Under the pieces are notes generated by a model. That model saw only the letters and a list, made by a program, of their open reading frames with translations, made no database searches and was not told the origin of the DNA. The translations under genes were made by a program, and so were the position numbers. DNA of 64,000 nt. Source: JBKBIP01 sp046297495. Lineage in GTDB: Bacteria > Planctomycetota > Planctomycetia > Gemmatales > Gemmataceae. Shown piece by piece: positions 36,701 through 44,093 of this stretch (position 1 is the stretch's first letter; every line of letters starts with the position of its first letter). The stretch is from assembly GCA_046297495.1 (NCBI GenBank), contig JBKBIP010000003.1, positions 124,001-188,000 of the forward strand, in the 5' to 3' direction.

Positions 36701-37245
36701 CCCCACGCGGTTTGACTGATGAAATAGACCGCCAGCTCGACGGGCAACGGCCCCGCTTCTTGCACCAGTCGTTCCAGGGTCTGCCCCTCGACGAATTCCA
36801 TGGCGAAGAAGTGCGTCTGGTCAATGGGGCCGGCATCGTAAGCGTGGACGATATTAATGTGCGACAACTGACTAGCGGCTTGGACTTCATGATAAAAGCG
36901 ATCCACCGCCGCTGGCTCGGCCAACAATTCGGGGCGAATGACTTTCAAGGCCACCACGCGCTTCATGTGCTGATGCTTGGCCTTGTACACTTGCCCCATC
37001 ACGCCGGTCCCCAGCCGAGCCAGGATGATGTAAGGGCCAAGCATCAGCTCATCCCAACGATCCTGGAAGAGCATGTTGACCTGATAGGGTGTCAGCCACT
37101 CCCGTTCCAACAGAACGCGGGCCAAGGCGCGCGGATTGTCGAATTGCGTTTGCAATCCGTTCAATTCCTCCAGCTGCGAACGTTCCAGGAAGGGGCTGCC
37201 TCGCAACTTTTCCACGAAGGTGTCAACGGAATCCACGACGGCCAT
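33796..37245 (-). CDS. Kinase-like protein with 14 WD40 repeats (probable pseudokinase)
   Basis: 1149 residues from the ATG at 37245 (GGAGAG upstream). Residues 6-70 are the accessory module shared with two other kinases here. The kinase domain covers about 72-370: GTGVMG, Lys101 in VALKV, HRDLKPANLL (HRD 193-195), but the DFG aspartate is Asn231 (ILNLGLTLL, codon AAT at 36555-36553). A Ser/Asp-rich insert at about 206-222 lies between the catalytic loop and the DFG site. The activation segment has APER rather than APEQ. A membrane helix (LLLAAGGAALFLIVFVLAAL) precedes a linker and 14 WD40 repeats (SPDGQLLASGS, VRMWNV and similar), enough for two seven-bladed propellers. Loss of the metal-binding Asp suggests weak or no catalysis. 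Confidence 0.9.
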   Translation of the reverse strand: MAVVDSVDTFVEKLRGSPFLERSQLEELNGLQTQFDNPRALARVLLEREWLTPYQVNMLFQDRWDELMLGPYIILARLGTGVMGQVYKAKHQHMKRVVALKVIRPELLAEPAAVDRFYHEVQAASQLSHINIVHAYDAGPIDQTHFFAMEFVEGQTLERLVQEAGPLPVELAVYFISQTAWGLQHAFERGLLHRDLKPANLLVTRSSDSESDGDSSSDKRTGIPNLIKILNLGLTLLQPLPKRSVANNFNWNSPEGMQLAPDYIAPERTEGDPGDIRSDLYSLGGVFYFLLTGQVPFPGGDSLSKLRRHREENPVPIELHRADVPEPVGELIRRLLAKNPDERPATPAEVALHLEALFPPAPPPTAAPQPVTSEQMFAAVLQSDPTHDTLTMAAKSGAATTPIPLQGLNKKRQRLLLAAGGAALFLIVFVLAALFSKKSDTPTATTTASISAADQAQEKLRGFALQLRDGTAAPKELERELLAFQREQAGTVFALRAAHLRTRLPSSLEQLDGRSIPSDHLPTPRVPQLMAMLGDPRGKPGTAIHSMVLTPDRQLVISGGQDGRMHVWSVADLSPHEVFSNHTNTINDLAISPDGQLLASGSMDHHIVLYDLSKSFQELRRWRAPHQIHALVFSPDGKQLISGDNNKTIRFWNVADGKEDTTTEPLTGHDGPIRSLALTKDGQLLASAGGQDKVIRLWQRQGEKYVAGAVLKGHDQVIQALAFTTDQRLLVSAANDQSIRLWDVTKPATPLVNLDKLGSNPISLAFTPDGGSVAASLANGRIIICDLVKDKLHKRADWKSSGSIVRALVFADQGERLLSAGDERLIQVWDTTARPPQEMLRRDATMNFQTVAFAPDGQTLACGNDAAEEIWIAEFGQAKPRWLHQFKGHKGAVHALVYSLNGRWLVSGGADKTVRMWNVMVSPPNLHAEFTGPDPIQALALNADDSLLAVGYQNGAVHVWDLRGTQPKELVKLEGSDKFQSIQGLRFHPTMPTRLAALAQDGRIKVWNLAGLLAQGLFHFPGVKPPVRGQALAFCQEGRWLVSGGNENVIRVWELPAGSRQPQEHQPLLNIPFPVMQLEASADNRTLVIGSQSGQLTLWDLNDNRLRRQIPLPLNMHCLALAPDGRHVAVVSNTGVVYLLRVADLAGRG

Positions 37246-37757
37246 GATGGCAAGCTCTCCCATTGCGCGGACATGACTCAGGACCGGCCAAACTGTGACA
37301 CCAGAACCATCCACCGATCAGCGTCAGATCGCGCGCGGACGACTGGTCGGTGCCAATGCGTTAATGGTTTTTCAGACAGAGCTACATGATTTGTTCATAA
37401 GAACTATCACAAAATCTTATCAAAGCCAAGTATCTTAGTCCAGAATTTAGATAAAGAAGCGGTGGGATTGGTTGGACCAGTCGCGCGCCCCATCGCCGGA
37501 TTGTGACGTGAAATGCGATCGTGCGTCGCATCGCTAGCACGGCTCCCCAACGAAGTTGGCGAACCAGGAAAACCCGTCTTGTTGTCGCGGTCATTTCTGC
37601 TGGGCGAGAGGGTTGTTACCGTATCGATTGGCATGGTGATGCCATTCATTTGTCTCTCGCTGGCCCTGTTATGCGGCTCCCGTACTGGACTTTTCCCAAG
37701 TCGCGCGCGATAACATCCTCATACCAATCCCCAACACAATCGCAGGGAGAACGGCGC
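37246..37757. other. Divergent intergenic region
   Basis: 512 bp between the WD40 kinase-like gene (minus) and the cupin gene (plus). An AT-rich stretch at about 37380-37460 is the most promoter-like part. A 66-codon open frame here starts with an ATG at 37513 but has no ribosome site and no recognisable motif, so I did not call it. No strong hairpin was found. Confidence 0.35.
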
Positions 37758-38129
37758 ATGGCCATCATTCGTAACGTCCATCGTGACGGACAAGCTTTTG
37801 TCATGGGAAACACCCAATCCAAAGTCATCATCTCGCCCGCCTGCGGCGCCAAGCATGTGACATTCAATTACATCGCTTACGAGGCCGGCGCCGAGTTTCC
37901 GCAGCATCAACACGACCAGTCCGAGGATGTATTCTTCGTGCTCGAAGGCTCCGGTTGGCTGCGTGAAGGGGACCGGCGCACCCCGATTGGTCCTGGCGAC
38001 GTGATCTTCATTCCCGCGGGGGAGCAGCACGGCACCATCGCCGGCCCTGATGGCATGGTCGTGGTCAGTTGTCAGGGGCCTCCCGATGCCAAGCTCTACA
38101 CCGGCGAACGGGACCGTAGCCGAAAATGA
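37758..38129 (+). CDS. Cupin-domain protein
   Basis: 123 residues, one cupin barrel. The first cupin motif is present (FPQHQHDQSEDVFFVLEGSG, with HxHx3-4E metal ligands), and the second is IGPGDVIFIPAGEQHGTI, with the closing His. The metal-binding set His/His/Glu/His is complete, so the protein probably binds Fe, Mn or Zn. Small single-domain cupins may be enzymes, sugar or ligand sensors; this one cannot be assigned further. The ATG follows GGGAGA at good spacing. It is 116 bp upstream of tRNA-Leu. Confidence 0.85.
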   Translation: MAIIRNVHRDGQAFVMGNTQSKVIISPACGAKHVTFNYIAYEAGAEFPQHQHDQSEDVFFVLEGSGWLREGDRRTPIGPGDVIFIPAGEQHGTIAGPDGMVVVSCQGPPDAKLYTGERDRSRK

Positions 38130-38245
38130 CATTCCTATAGCCATCTCGCTTCCAGCGCGCAGTATGGACAAGCGCCCGGCGCGCCGGTACGATACCACCA
38201 CCGGGCAAAGGGCGGGGGCGGAGAGATGGACGTGCTCTCGTCGCG

Positions 38246-38327
38246 GCCCTGGTGGCGAAATGGCAAACGCTGGCGACTTAAAATCGCCTGTCCTCGTGAC
38301 TTGTGGGTTCGATTCCCACCCAGGGCA
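38246..38327 (+). tRNA. tRNA-Leu (anticodon TAA)
   Basis: A class II tRNA of 82 nt. The acceptor arms GCCCTGG (38246-38252) and CCAGGGC (38320-38326) pair, followed by discriminator A. The anticodon stem GGCGA/TCGCC encloses the loop CTTAAAA, with anticodon TAA at 38279-38281, reading UUA. A long variable arm and the T-arm GTGGGTTCGATTCCCAC complete the fold. No CCA is encoded. The ABC permease starts 20 bp downstream. Confidence 0.95.
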
Positions 38328-38347
38328 ATCCCCCTTCGGGCTGTTTC

Positions 38348-39619
38348 ATGCGCTGGCACATTCTCCGCACCTTGCTGCACAAGGAAATCCTGCGAAACTT
38401 GGCCAACCGCGGCGGCATCGCCTTGGCTTTGCTGCTGGTGGTGTCGGCCATGCTGTTGTCGTTCTTTGAGCGCGGCTCAGGCGTCGGTGGTCCCTTGCTC
38501 GGCGGCGTACAGCGCTGTTACCTCGACTACTGGGACCAAGATGGCGTGGACCCCGGCTGGATCGAGCACTTGCGCCGTCATCCCCCCGCCGATCTCGCCG
38601 AGCGGGTGCGGTTCCGCACGCAGCGCCAGTTCGACGTCGATGACACGGGGCGCATTCTCTATCCGGAAAATGCCGGCGCCATTCAGATCCGCGTGAGTAA
38701 AAGCGATAGCGACGGCAAGCCGCTCGAATACTTCATCTGGTTCTGGCAACCGAGCGGCGCTGCGGCGAACGGCTTGGCCCCTTTCGATTCGTGGTTCTGG
38801 GAAGAGTCCCGCCGCTATTTTCAGATGCGCCTGGTCCAGCAGCTCAAGCGGGCGGACATGGGGTCGGTTCCCGAACTCGATCCCGCCAGCGCCACAGAAG
38901 CGGATTTGACCATCTGGCGCGACGCGCATCGTTATTTTCAGAGCCGGGTTGCCGACCTGCTTCAGGAGTTAGACCCCAATCAACGGCAAGCCATCCAACC
39001 GATCCCCGACATGGAGTTTGCTCGTAGTCAATTGCAAGGACCGTGGGCCAACATGCACGCGGCCGTCAGCACGGTTTTGGTGATATTCGCGCTCTTCTTC
39101 GCCTGTGTCTATACCTTGCCTTCGCTGACGTGCGAGGAGCGGGAACGGGGGGTGTTGTTGGCTCAAGCCCTATCCCCCGCTTCCCCCTTGGAAATCCTCT
39201 TCGCCAAGTTCCTGTTCTACCCCGCGCTGGGCATTGGTCTGGGAACCATCTTGGCCGGGATCTATTCGTTGGCCCTGCTGAGGCAGCCGTTCTTCTGGGT
39301 AGCTTTGACCGTCTCGGCCGCCGGCGCCTTGGGGGTCGGCATGACCATCGCCTCCTTGGCCCGCACGCAGCGCGAAGCCAGCATGGGAGCGCTGTGTTAT
39401 TTACTGTCCGTCACGCTGATCTTGTTCATCTGCCAGCAAAATCAGCTGGTGGTAGTCCAGTTTCTCTTTCTCGAATATCACACCCCGCGCATTTTGCGCG
39501 CCGCCTTCGCGCACCGCGTGACCAGCGAGTATGTCCGAAACCTCATAGGCGCCTTCGTGTTGACGCTGCTCTGGCTAACCGTGGCCACTTATCTGTTCCG
39601 CAAACGGGGCTGGCAGTAG
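38348..39619 (+). CDS. ABC-2/CcmB-like membrane permease
   Basis: 423 residues from the ATG at 38348. One membrane helix lies near the N-terminus (IALALLLVVSAMLLSFF), followed by an extracytoplasmic domain of about 200 residues, then five helices from about residue 240 (STVLVIFALFFACVYTLPSL, ALGIGLGTILAGIYSLALL and so on). The segment CEERERGVLLAQALSP between helices resembles the coupling helix of ABC-2 and CcmB permeases. It lacks its own ATPase in the window, so it must pair with one elsewhere. CcmB-like heme exporters are shorter (about 220 residues) and lack the large outside domain. Substrate unknown. Confidence 0.75.
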   Translation: MRWHILRTLLHKEILRNLANRGGIALALLLVVSAMLLSFFERGSGVGGPLLGGVQRCYLDYWDQDGVDPGWIEHLRRHPPADLAERVRFRTQRQFDVDDTGRILYPENAGAIQIRVSKSDSDGKPLEYFIWFWQPSGAAANGLAPFDSWFWEESRRYFQMRLVQQLKRADMGSVPELDPASATEADLTIWRDAHRYFQSRVADLLQELDPNQRQAIQPIPDMEFARSQLQGPWANMHAAVSTVLVIFALFFACVYTLPSLTCEERERGVLLAQALSPASPLEILFAKFLFYPALGIGLGTILAGIYSLALLRQPFFWVALTVSAAGALGVGMTIASLARTQREASMGALCYLLSVTLILFICQQNQLVVVQFLFLEYHTPRILRAAFAHRVTSEYVRNLIGAFVLTLLWLTVATYLFRKRGWQ

Positions 39620-39758
39620 CCTCACGAGACGGCCCGCCGCGGCCAGGTCGAGCGGAATGCAAGAAGCCTTATTCCATCCGCATGATCCAATCATCCGACT
39701 TTTTCGGATCGTGCCGACTTGGAAAAAGAAAATCTTTGCCATTTTATCTTGTCCCTAT

Positions 39759-39820
39759 TTGACTATTAAATTATCTATTTTTACCATCTAACCTATATTG
39801 ATCATTCCGAAGGATGATCA
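39759..39820 (+). promoter_or_regulatory. Promoter candidate and operator-like palindrome upstream of the Cys-rich gene
   Basis: TTGACT at 39759-39764 with TACCAT at 39782-39787, 17 nt apart, fits a sigma-70-type promoter. Just beyond it is TGATCAT (39799-39805) and ATGATCA (39814-39820), an inverted repeat placed at the expected transcription start. The region is distinctly AT-rich compared with the genes. It would control the gene at 39892. Confidence 0.5.
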
Positions 39821-39891
39821 GGGCTGTGTCGTGCGTGCGGCATGGCGTTTGAGGTTGGTCCGTACATCGTGGAATTGGGAGGTGCGCAAGC

Positions 39892-40527
39892 ATGTATAGT
39901 TTGGTTCTGATGGCTGCCTTGACGACAGGCGGCGACGCGCCGGCGTTTTGCTGGAGCAAGTGCGGTTGTGGCTGTTGGGGTTGTGGCTGTTGGGGTTGCC
40001 ACAAGTGCGGCTGCGGCTGTTGGGGTTGCCACAAATGCGGCTGCGGCTGCTATGGTTGTGGCTGCTACGGGTGCCACGGCTGTTACGGCTGTTACGGCTG
40101 TCACGGCTGTTACGGCTGTTACGGATGCTATGGTTGCCACGGTTGCCATTGTGCGGGCTATTCGGTGACGGTCCCGGTTTATACGACCCCGGCCACGCCC
40201 CCCGCCGAGATGATTCCCGCGCCGAAGCCCGTGGAGCCGGCCCCGAATGGCTCGGCCCGGTTGATCATCAATGTGCCGGAAGACGCCAAGTTGTACATTG
40301 ACGATCACGAAATGAAGACCCCAGCGGGCCAGCGTGTGTTCCGCACGCCGCAGCTTGAAGCGGGGCAGACTTACTATTACATCGTTCGGGCGGAAGTGGA
40401 ACGGGACGGCCAAACCATCAGCGACAGCAAGCGCGTGCTGGTGCGGGCGGGGGAAACCGTGACGACCGCTTTCGCGGGCTTGGGGACCAGCGATCCCAAC
40501 ATCGCCGTAGCCGCCGCTGGCAAGTAA
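39892..40527 (+). CDS. TIGR03000-type protein with Cys/Gly-rich N-terminal repeat
   Basis: 211 residues. After a short hydrophobic N-terminus, about residues 20-85 hold 26 cysteines in CGCGCWGC-, CHGCYGC-like units with Gly, His, Trp and Tyr. The C-terminal half (SARLIINVPEDAKLYIDDHE, then RTPQLEAGQTYYYIVRAEVE, RVLVRAGETV) matches the TIGR03000 domain seen in planctomycetes. A CGC/TAC/CAC codon-level repeat makes this stretch locally repetitive at DNA level (39960-40150). The N-terminus suggests export; the Cys/His array could bind metal or be cross-linked in the envelope. Ribosome site GGGAGGTG precedes the ATG. Function unknown. Confidence 0.85.
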   Translation: MYSLVLMAALTTGGDAPAFCWSKCGCGCWGCGCWGCHKCGCGCWGCHKCGCGCYGCGCYGCHGCYGCYGCHGCYGCYGCYGCHGCHCAGYSVTVPVYTTPATPPAEMIPAPKPVEPAPNGSARLIINVPEDAKLYIDDHEMKTPAGQRVFRTPQLEAGQTYYYIVRAEVERDGQTISDSKRVLVRAGETVTTAFAGLGTSDPNIAVAAAGK

Positions 40528-40542
40528 CCCGGCACTGCTTGG

Positions 40543-40614
40543 AAAAAAACGAGAGGCGCATGTTTTGGCCCCTGGCGGGAATAACTCGCCAGAGGACCAA
40601 AAGATGCGTCTCTC
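40543..40614 (-). terminator. Rho-independent terminator of the anti-sigma-like gene
   Basis: A long inverted repeat, starting GAGAGGCGCA at 40551 and ending TGCGTCTCTC at 40614, encloses a 9-nt loop. On the minus strand it is followed by seven T (AAAAAAA at 40543-40549 on plus). It lies 13 bp after the stop of the 40627 gene and between convergent genes, so it may also slow transcription from the Cys-rich gene. Confidence 0.85.
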
Positions 40615-40626
40615 CCTTTGGAACCG

Positions 40627-41046
40627 TCACGATTTCGCATCTCGGCCCACGTTCAGATAGCCGGCGCTGGACTCGAAGAAGCGGCGGCGGCGTTCTTGCA
40701 CTTGGGGCGCGGGTTCTTGCCGTAGCGTTTGCAAATCGGTCAGGTTGGCCCGGCAAAAAGGACAAGCGATAATGCGCAGATGGAAGTCGATGTATTCCTG
40801 CCAATCCGATTCCAGCACTTGCAACAAATAGCTGCCAAGCTGCTCGCGGGTCGGGCAGGTCAGCCGTTCGCGCCGCCAGATGGCGCCGATGGAATGTTCG
40901 CCCCGATCACGTTCCTGCATGATTGCCCGCAGATGGGCGCGCAATTCCTCTGAGCCGCGCAGGGCCTGTTCCACGTGCGACGCCTCTTGTTCGGATAAGG
41001 CGTCGTCGAGAAATGCTTCCAGCTGCTGGCGTGTGATGGGTTTCAT
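40627..41046 (-). CDS. Putative zinc-finger (anti-sigma-like) protein
   Basis: 139 residues, soluble. The start MKPITRQQLEAFLDDALSEQ and EELRAHLRAIMQERDRG are helical and resemble the N-terminal part of anti-sigma factors of planctomycetes; the middle has HLRIIACPFCRANL (H-x5-C-x2-C), like the zinc-binding anti-sigma motif. There is no membrane helix. The nearest ECF sigma gene (17229) is 23 kb away, so pairing is not supported by position. A good terminator follows it. Confidence 0.6.
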   Translation of the reverse strand: MKPITRQQLEAFLDDALSEQEASHVEQALRGSEELRAHLRAIMQERDRGEHSIGAIWRRERLTCPTREQLGSYLLQVLESDWQEYIDFHLRIIACPFCRANLTDLQTLRQEPAPQVQERRRRFFESSAGYLNVGRDAKS

Positions 41047-41166
41047 GGTGGTGTTGGCACGCTACTTTATCGACCCTGCCTCTCTATTCAACTCCGAAAT
41101 ACCGTTAGCGTCAATCAAAGAAACAACGCGGCCCGCATTTTGCCGGAAACATATCTCAACCACCTG

Positions 41167-42207
41167 TTAATACTTCACCCCCGGCAAATGGTCCTCGTCG
41201 ATCACCACGCCGAAGCCGGGCGCGTCGTTTAAGTGGATGAAGCCATCGACGATGTCTGGTTGGCCGCCGACCCAGCTCATCCAGGGTCGGCCTGATTCGG
41301 CCAGGGGTTGCGGGTCCAAGGCGGCGATGGCGTGCAGGCCCCATACCTCGGCCCCACGATGCGGGCAGACGCGCAAGCCGGCCTTTTTGGCCAAATCGTA
41401 GATTTTAATCAGCTCGGTCAAGCCGCCGCACCAGCAGACATCCGGCTGCAACACGCGATGCAGCTGGCGGTCGATGATCTCGGCGAATCCCAACGCGGTG
41501 CATTCATGCTCCCCCCCCGCGATGGGGATGGGACAGCGGCGCGACAGTTCGACATAGCCCGATACATCGTCGATGGGCAACGGTTCCTCGATCCAGTCGA
41601 TGCGATACGGGGCCACCGCCGCTGCGACTGCCAATGTGGTGTCCAGATTCCACTTCATCCAGGCATCGAGCATGAGCGGGCCATCCGGCCCCACGGCGGC
41701 CCGCGACCGCTCCACGACGCGCGCCGTGTCGGCCACCGGGTCAGTGCCGCGTTGGTGGCCGACGTGAATCTTGAACGCGCGATGCTGGCCCGCTTGCTCG
41801 GCGGTCACTTCGTCCCAGACGGTGCAATACGTCGGCATCGGCCTCCCTACCCGGCCGCCGAGCAGCTCGGCCACCGGCTTGTTGGCGGCTTTGCCGCGCA
41901 GGTCCCACAGCGCCAGATCGACGCCGCTCAGAGCCATGATGGCCAGCCCCTTGCGCCCGAACGGCAACGTGGCGTGATACAGCGTTTGCCAGTGCTGGTC
42001 GATGTCATCCGGCGGTCGGCCCAGCAAGCAATCGCGCAGCACGGTACGGACGACGTGCAGCCCCGCCAGCCCCCCGCCGCCGACGCCGTAGCCGGTCAAG
42101 CCCCTATCGGTATCGACAGCCACCAGGATTTGCCCCATGCTCGTGCGCCAATCGGGGGGAGAGTTGGGGGCAATGGGCTGCACGGCACGAACTTCGGTGA
42201 TACGCAT
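41167..42207 (-). CDS. Enolase-superfamily (mandelate racemase/muconate lactonizing type) enzyme
   Basis: 346 residues from the ATG at 42207 (MRITEVRAVQPIAPN). The capping domain is followed by a TIM barrel with the metal ligands Asp (LMLDAWMKW), Glu (IDWIEEPL) and Glu (AGGEHECT). The second-strand catalytic motif reads FKIHVG, so the usual KxK is KxH; a His (CPHRGAEVWG) is the opposite base. Family members dehydrate or epimerise acid sugars; the substrate is not readable. It ends 11 bp from the UbiD gene on the same strand, so these two are probably co-transcribed. Confidence 0.82.
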   Translation of the reverse strand: MRITEVRAVQPIAPNSPPDWRTSMGQILVAVDTDRGLTGYGVGGGGLAGLHVVRTVLRDCLLGRPPDDIDQHWQTLYHATLPFGRKGLAIMALSGVDLALWDLRGKAANKPVAELLGGRVGRPMPTYCTVWDEVTAEQAGQHRAFKIHVGHQRGTDPVADTARVVERSRAAVGPDGPLMLDAWMKWNLDTTLAVAAAVAPYRIDWIEEPLPIDDVSGYVELSRRCPIPIAGGEHECTALGFAEIIDRQLHRVLQPDVCWCGGLTELIKIYDLAKKAGLRVCPHRGAEVWGLHAIAALDPQPLAESGRPWMSWVGGQPDIVDGFIHLNDAPGFGVVIDEDHLPGVKY

Positions 42208-42218
42208 GCGTTTGTCTC

Positions 42219-44048
42219 TCAAATAATCCCATGCAATGGCCCACCGGCGACGGCCAGGGCATCGACACGGCGGCTGACGTCGGGGTCTTCGATCAGCGGC
42301 GGGGCGTGGTGGGGCTTGATGCGCGCGTCGATCACCAAGGAGCCAGTGCAGCCCCAGTGTTTTAGGCGGATGAACGAACCAATGCCATCGATGTCGGCGG
42401 CGGGATTGGATCGCGTGAATGTCACCCACAGAAAATGGTTCAACGTCCGGGCCGTGAAGTCGCTGTCATCGACCAGCACGATGAGCGGAAAGGCGTTGAT
42501 GGCGTCGTCGGGCTGGTACGTTCCACAAAAGCGCGCGGCGGCCTCTTCCTCGGCTTCCCACGCGGGGGCTTGCACGGCCAGGACACCGGGCAGACAGATT
42601 TTCGGCGGGCCAAAACCATCCGGCGGAACGAACCGCTCCGGCAGCTCCACCGGCAGCGTCCGGCGGGACGGCCCAGCGGCGGCGAGCACCACTTTCGAGC
42701 CTTCGTTGAGGTCGGAACCCGAATAATCCAGGGTGTCGATGGTGGTACAGGTCTGAAAATGGACATCTCTTCGCCAGTCGATCCGCTCCAGCAAGTGCCG
42801 GAAGAAAGCGGAAATGTCGTGAATGTCTAAACCGGGATCATCCTCCTGCGCGACGATGAGCAGGTATTTGGCCAGCGACAATTGCCCTTGGCCGAGAATG
42901 GCGTTGGCACAGGTGAGCAATTCTTGCGGTTTGCGCTGGTCGGCGTAGGGGACGTAGCGCTCGCTGCCGATGGCGAGCAACAGCGGATGCACCCCCGCTG
43001 CATCGACGGCGTGAACGGCATGTACACCGGGAACGACTGTGGGAATGATTGGTCCTGTTAATTCATGGATGATCTGACCGAAGAAGGTATCTTCCTGCGG
43101 CGGTCGGCCCACGACCGTGAACGGCCAGATAGCGTCCGCGCGATGATGCACTTTAGCCACCTTCAACACCGGAAACGGATGGGCCAGGCTGTAGTAACCG
43201 AGATGATCGCCGAATGGACCTTCAGGCAACAGCAAATTGGGTTCGACGGTGCCGCTGATGCAGAAATCGGCGTCGGCATAGAGGGGCAGGTGGCCGGGCT
43301 GGGGAATGAGGCGAATCCGTCGGCCCCCCAGCGCCCCGGCGAAGGCCAGCTCCGGCAACCCCTCCGGCAAAGGCATGACAGCGGCCAAGGTCATCGCCGG
43401 CGGCCCGCCGACGAAGATATTGACATGGAAGGGGATCCCTCTCTGAATCGCTTTGGCATGATGCACGCCGATGCCGCGATGAATCTGATAGTGCAAGCCG
43501 ATCTGTTCATCGGGCCGATACTGCCCCCCCGATAGCTGGATGCGATACATTCCCAGATTGGAAGAGCGCCAACCGGGCCGGTCGGCGTCCTCGGTATAGA
43601 CCTGGGGCAAGGTGATGAACGCTCCGCCGTCGCGCGGCCAGCTCTGAAGTTGTGGCAGCTGGCGAATGGTGGTCTGCCGAGCGATCACGGGACCGTTGCG
43701 GACGAACTTGGGCCGCAGGTGCCACAGTGTCGCCGGCACGTCCCGATAGCGCCAGGGGCGTTTCCAGAAATGGCCGGGATCGATTTTCAATTCGACGAGA
43801 TGCCGCACTGCCTCCAGAGTGTCGCGGAACAGAAAGCGCGTCCGCTCCAGCGTGCCGAACAGGTTGCTCACCATCGGAAAGGCGCACCCCTGGACACGAG
43901 CATAGTAAATGGCCGGTCCCTGAGCTTGATAGACACGCCGCTGAATCTCCGCCGCTTCCAAATAGGGGTCGATCTCCTGCTCGATGCGCACCAACTGCCC
44001 AGTTCGTTCCAGGTCGGCCACACATTCGCGTAGGCTGCGGTATGTCAT
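42219..44048 (-). CDS. UbiD-family decarboxylase
   Basis: 609 residues, typical of UbiD/MenF-like prenylated-FMN decarboxylases (about 500-620). Recognisable parts include YRSLRECVADLERTGQLVRI at the start, LGMYRIQL with LHYQIHRGIGVHHAKA, LPLYADADFCISGTV, PEGPFGDHLGYYSL (the conserved E-x-P-F-G-D-H region with the catalytic Glu), and FGQIIHELTGPIIPTVVPGV. A UbiX-type prenyltransferase, needed for the cofactor, is not in the window. Substrate classes include ubiquinone precursors and other aromatic acids. The ATG at 44048 is natural. Confidence 0.85.
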   Translation of the reverse strand: MTYRSLRECVADLERTGQLVRIEQEIDPYLEAAEIQRRVYQAQGPAIYYARVQGCAFPMVSNLFGTLERTRFLFRDTLEAVRHLVELKIDPGHFWKRPWRYRDVPATLWHLRPKFVRNGPVIARQTTIRQLPQLQSWPRDGGAFITLPQVYTEDADRPGWRSSNLGMYRIQLSGGQYRPDEQIGLHYQIHRGIGVHHAKAIQRGIPFHVNIFVGGPPAMTLAAVMPLPEGLPELAFAGALGGRRIRLIPQPGHLPLYADADFCISGTVEPNLLLPEGPFGDHLGYYSLAHPFPVLKVAKVHHRADAIWPFTVVGRPPQEDTFFGQIIHELTGPIIPTVVPGVHAVHAVDAAGVHPLLLAIGSERYVPYADQRKPQELLTCANAILGQGQLSLAKYLLIVAQEDDPGLDIHDISAFFRHLLERIDWRRDVHFQTCTTIDTLDYSGSDLNEGSKVVLAAAGPSRRTLPVELPERFVPPDGFGPPKICLPGVLAVQAPAWEAEEEAAARFCGTYQPDDAINAFPLIVLVDDSDFTARTLNHFLWVTFTRSNPAADIDGIGSFIRLKHWGCTGSLVIDARIKPHHAPPLIEDPDVSRRVDALAVAGGPLHGII

Positions 44049-44058
44049 AGATGCGATT

Positions 44059-44086
44059 GGCTCGCCGCTGGCTCACCCGCTAAACA
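44059..44086. repeat. Family B repeat, between UbiD and bioB genes
   Basis: GGCTCGCCGCTGGCTCACCC followed by GCTAAAC, matching the right arm of the 5907-5973 element, in the 45-bp gap. TTACTGATC nearby echoes the TGATCAGTAA at the 1495 and 55680 copies. Confidence 0.5.
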
Positions 44087-44093
44087 CTGGTCA

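Noticed and set aside
37513..37713. Hydrophobic 66-codon frame upstream of the cupin gene
   Set aside because: No ribosome site and no recognisable motif; in a high-GC gap such frames arise by chance.
38246..38327. tRNA-Leu considered as an integration site
   Set aside because: No integrase, no duplicated tRNA end and no island boundary is visible nearby.
39960..40150. Regular short repeats looked like a CRISPR array or minisatellite
   Set aside because: They are codon-level repeats inside the coding region of the Cys-rich protein, with no spacers.
40627..41046. Considered as the anti-sigma partner of the ECF at 17229
   Set aside because: The genes are 23 kb apart, and the ECF already carries its own membrane tail, so pairing is not supported.
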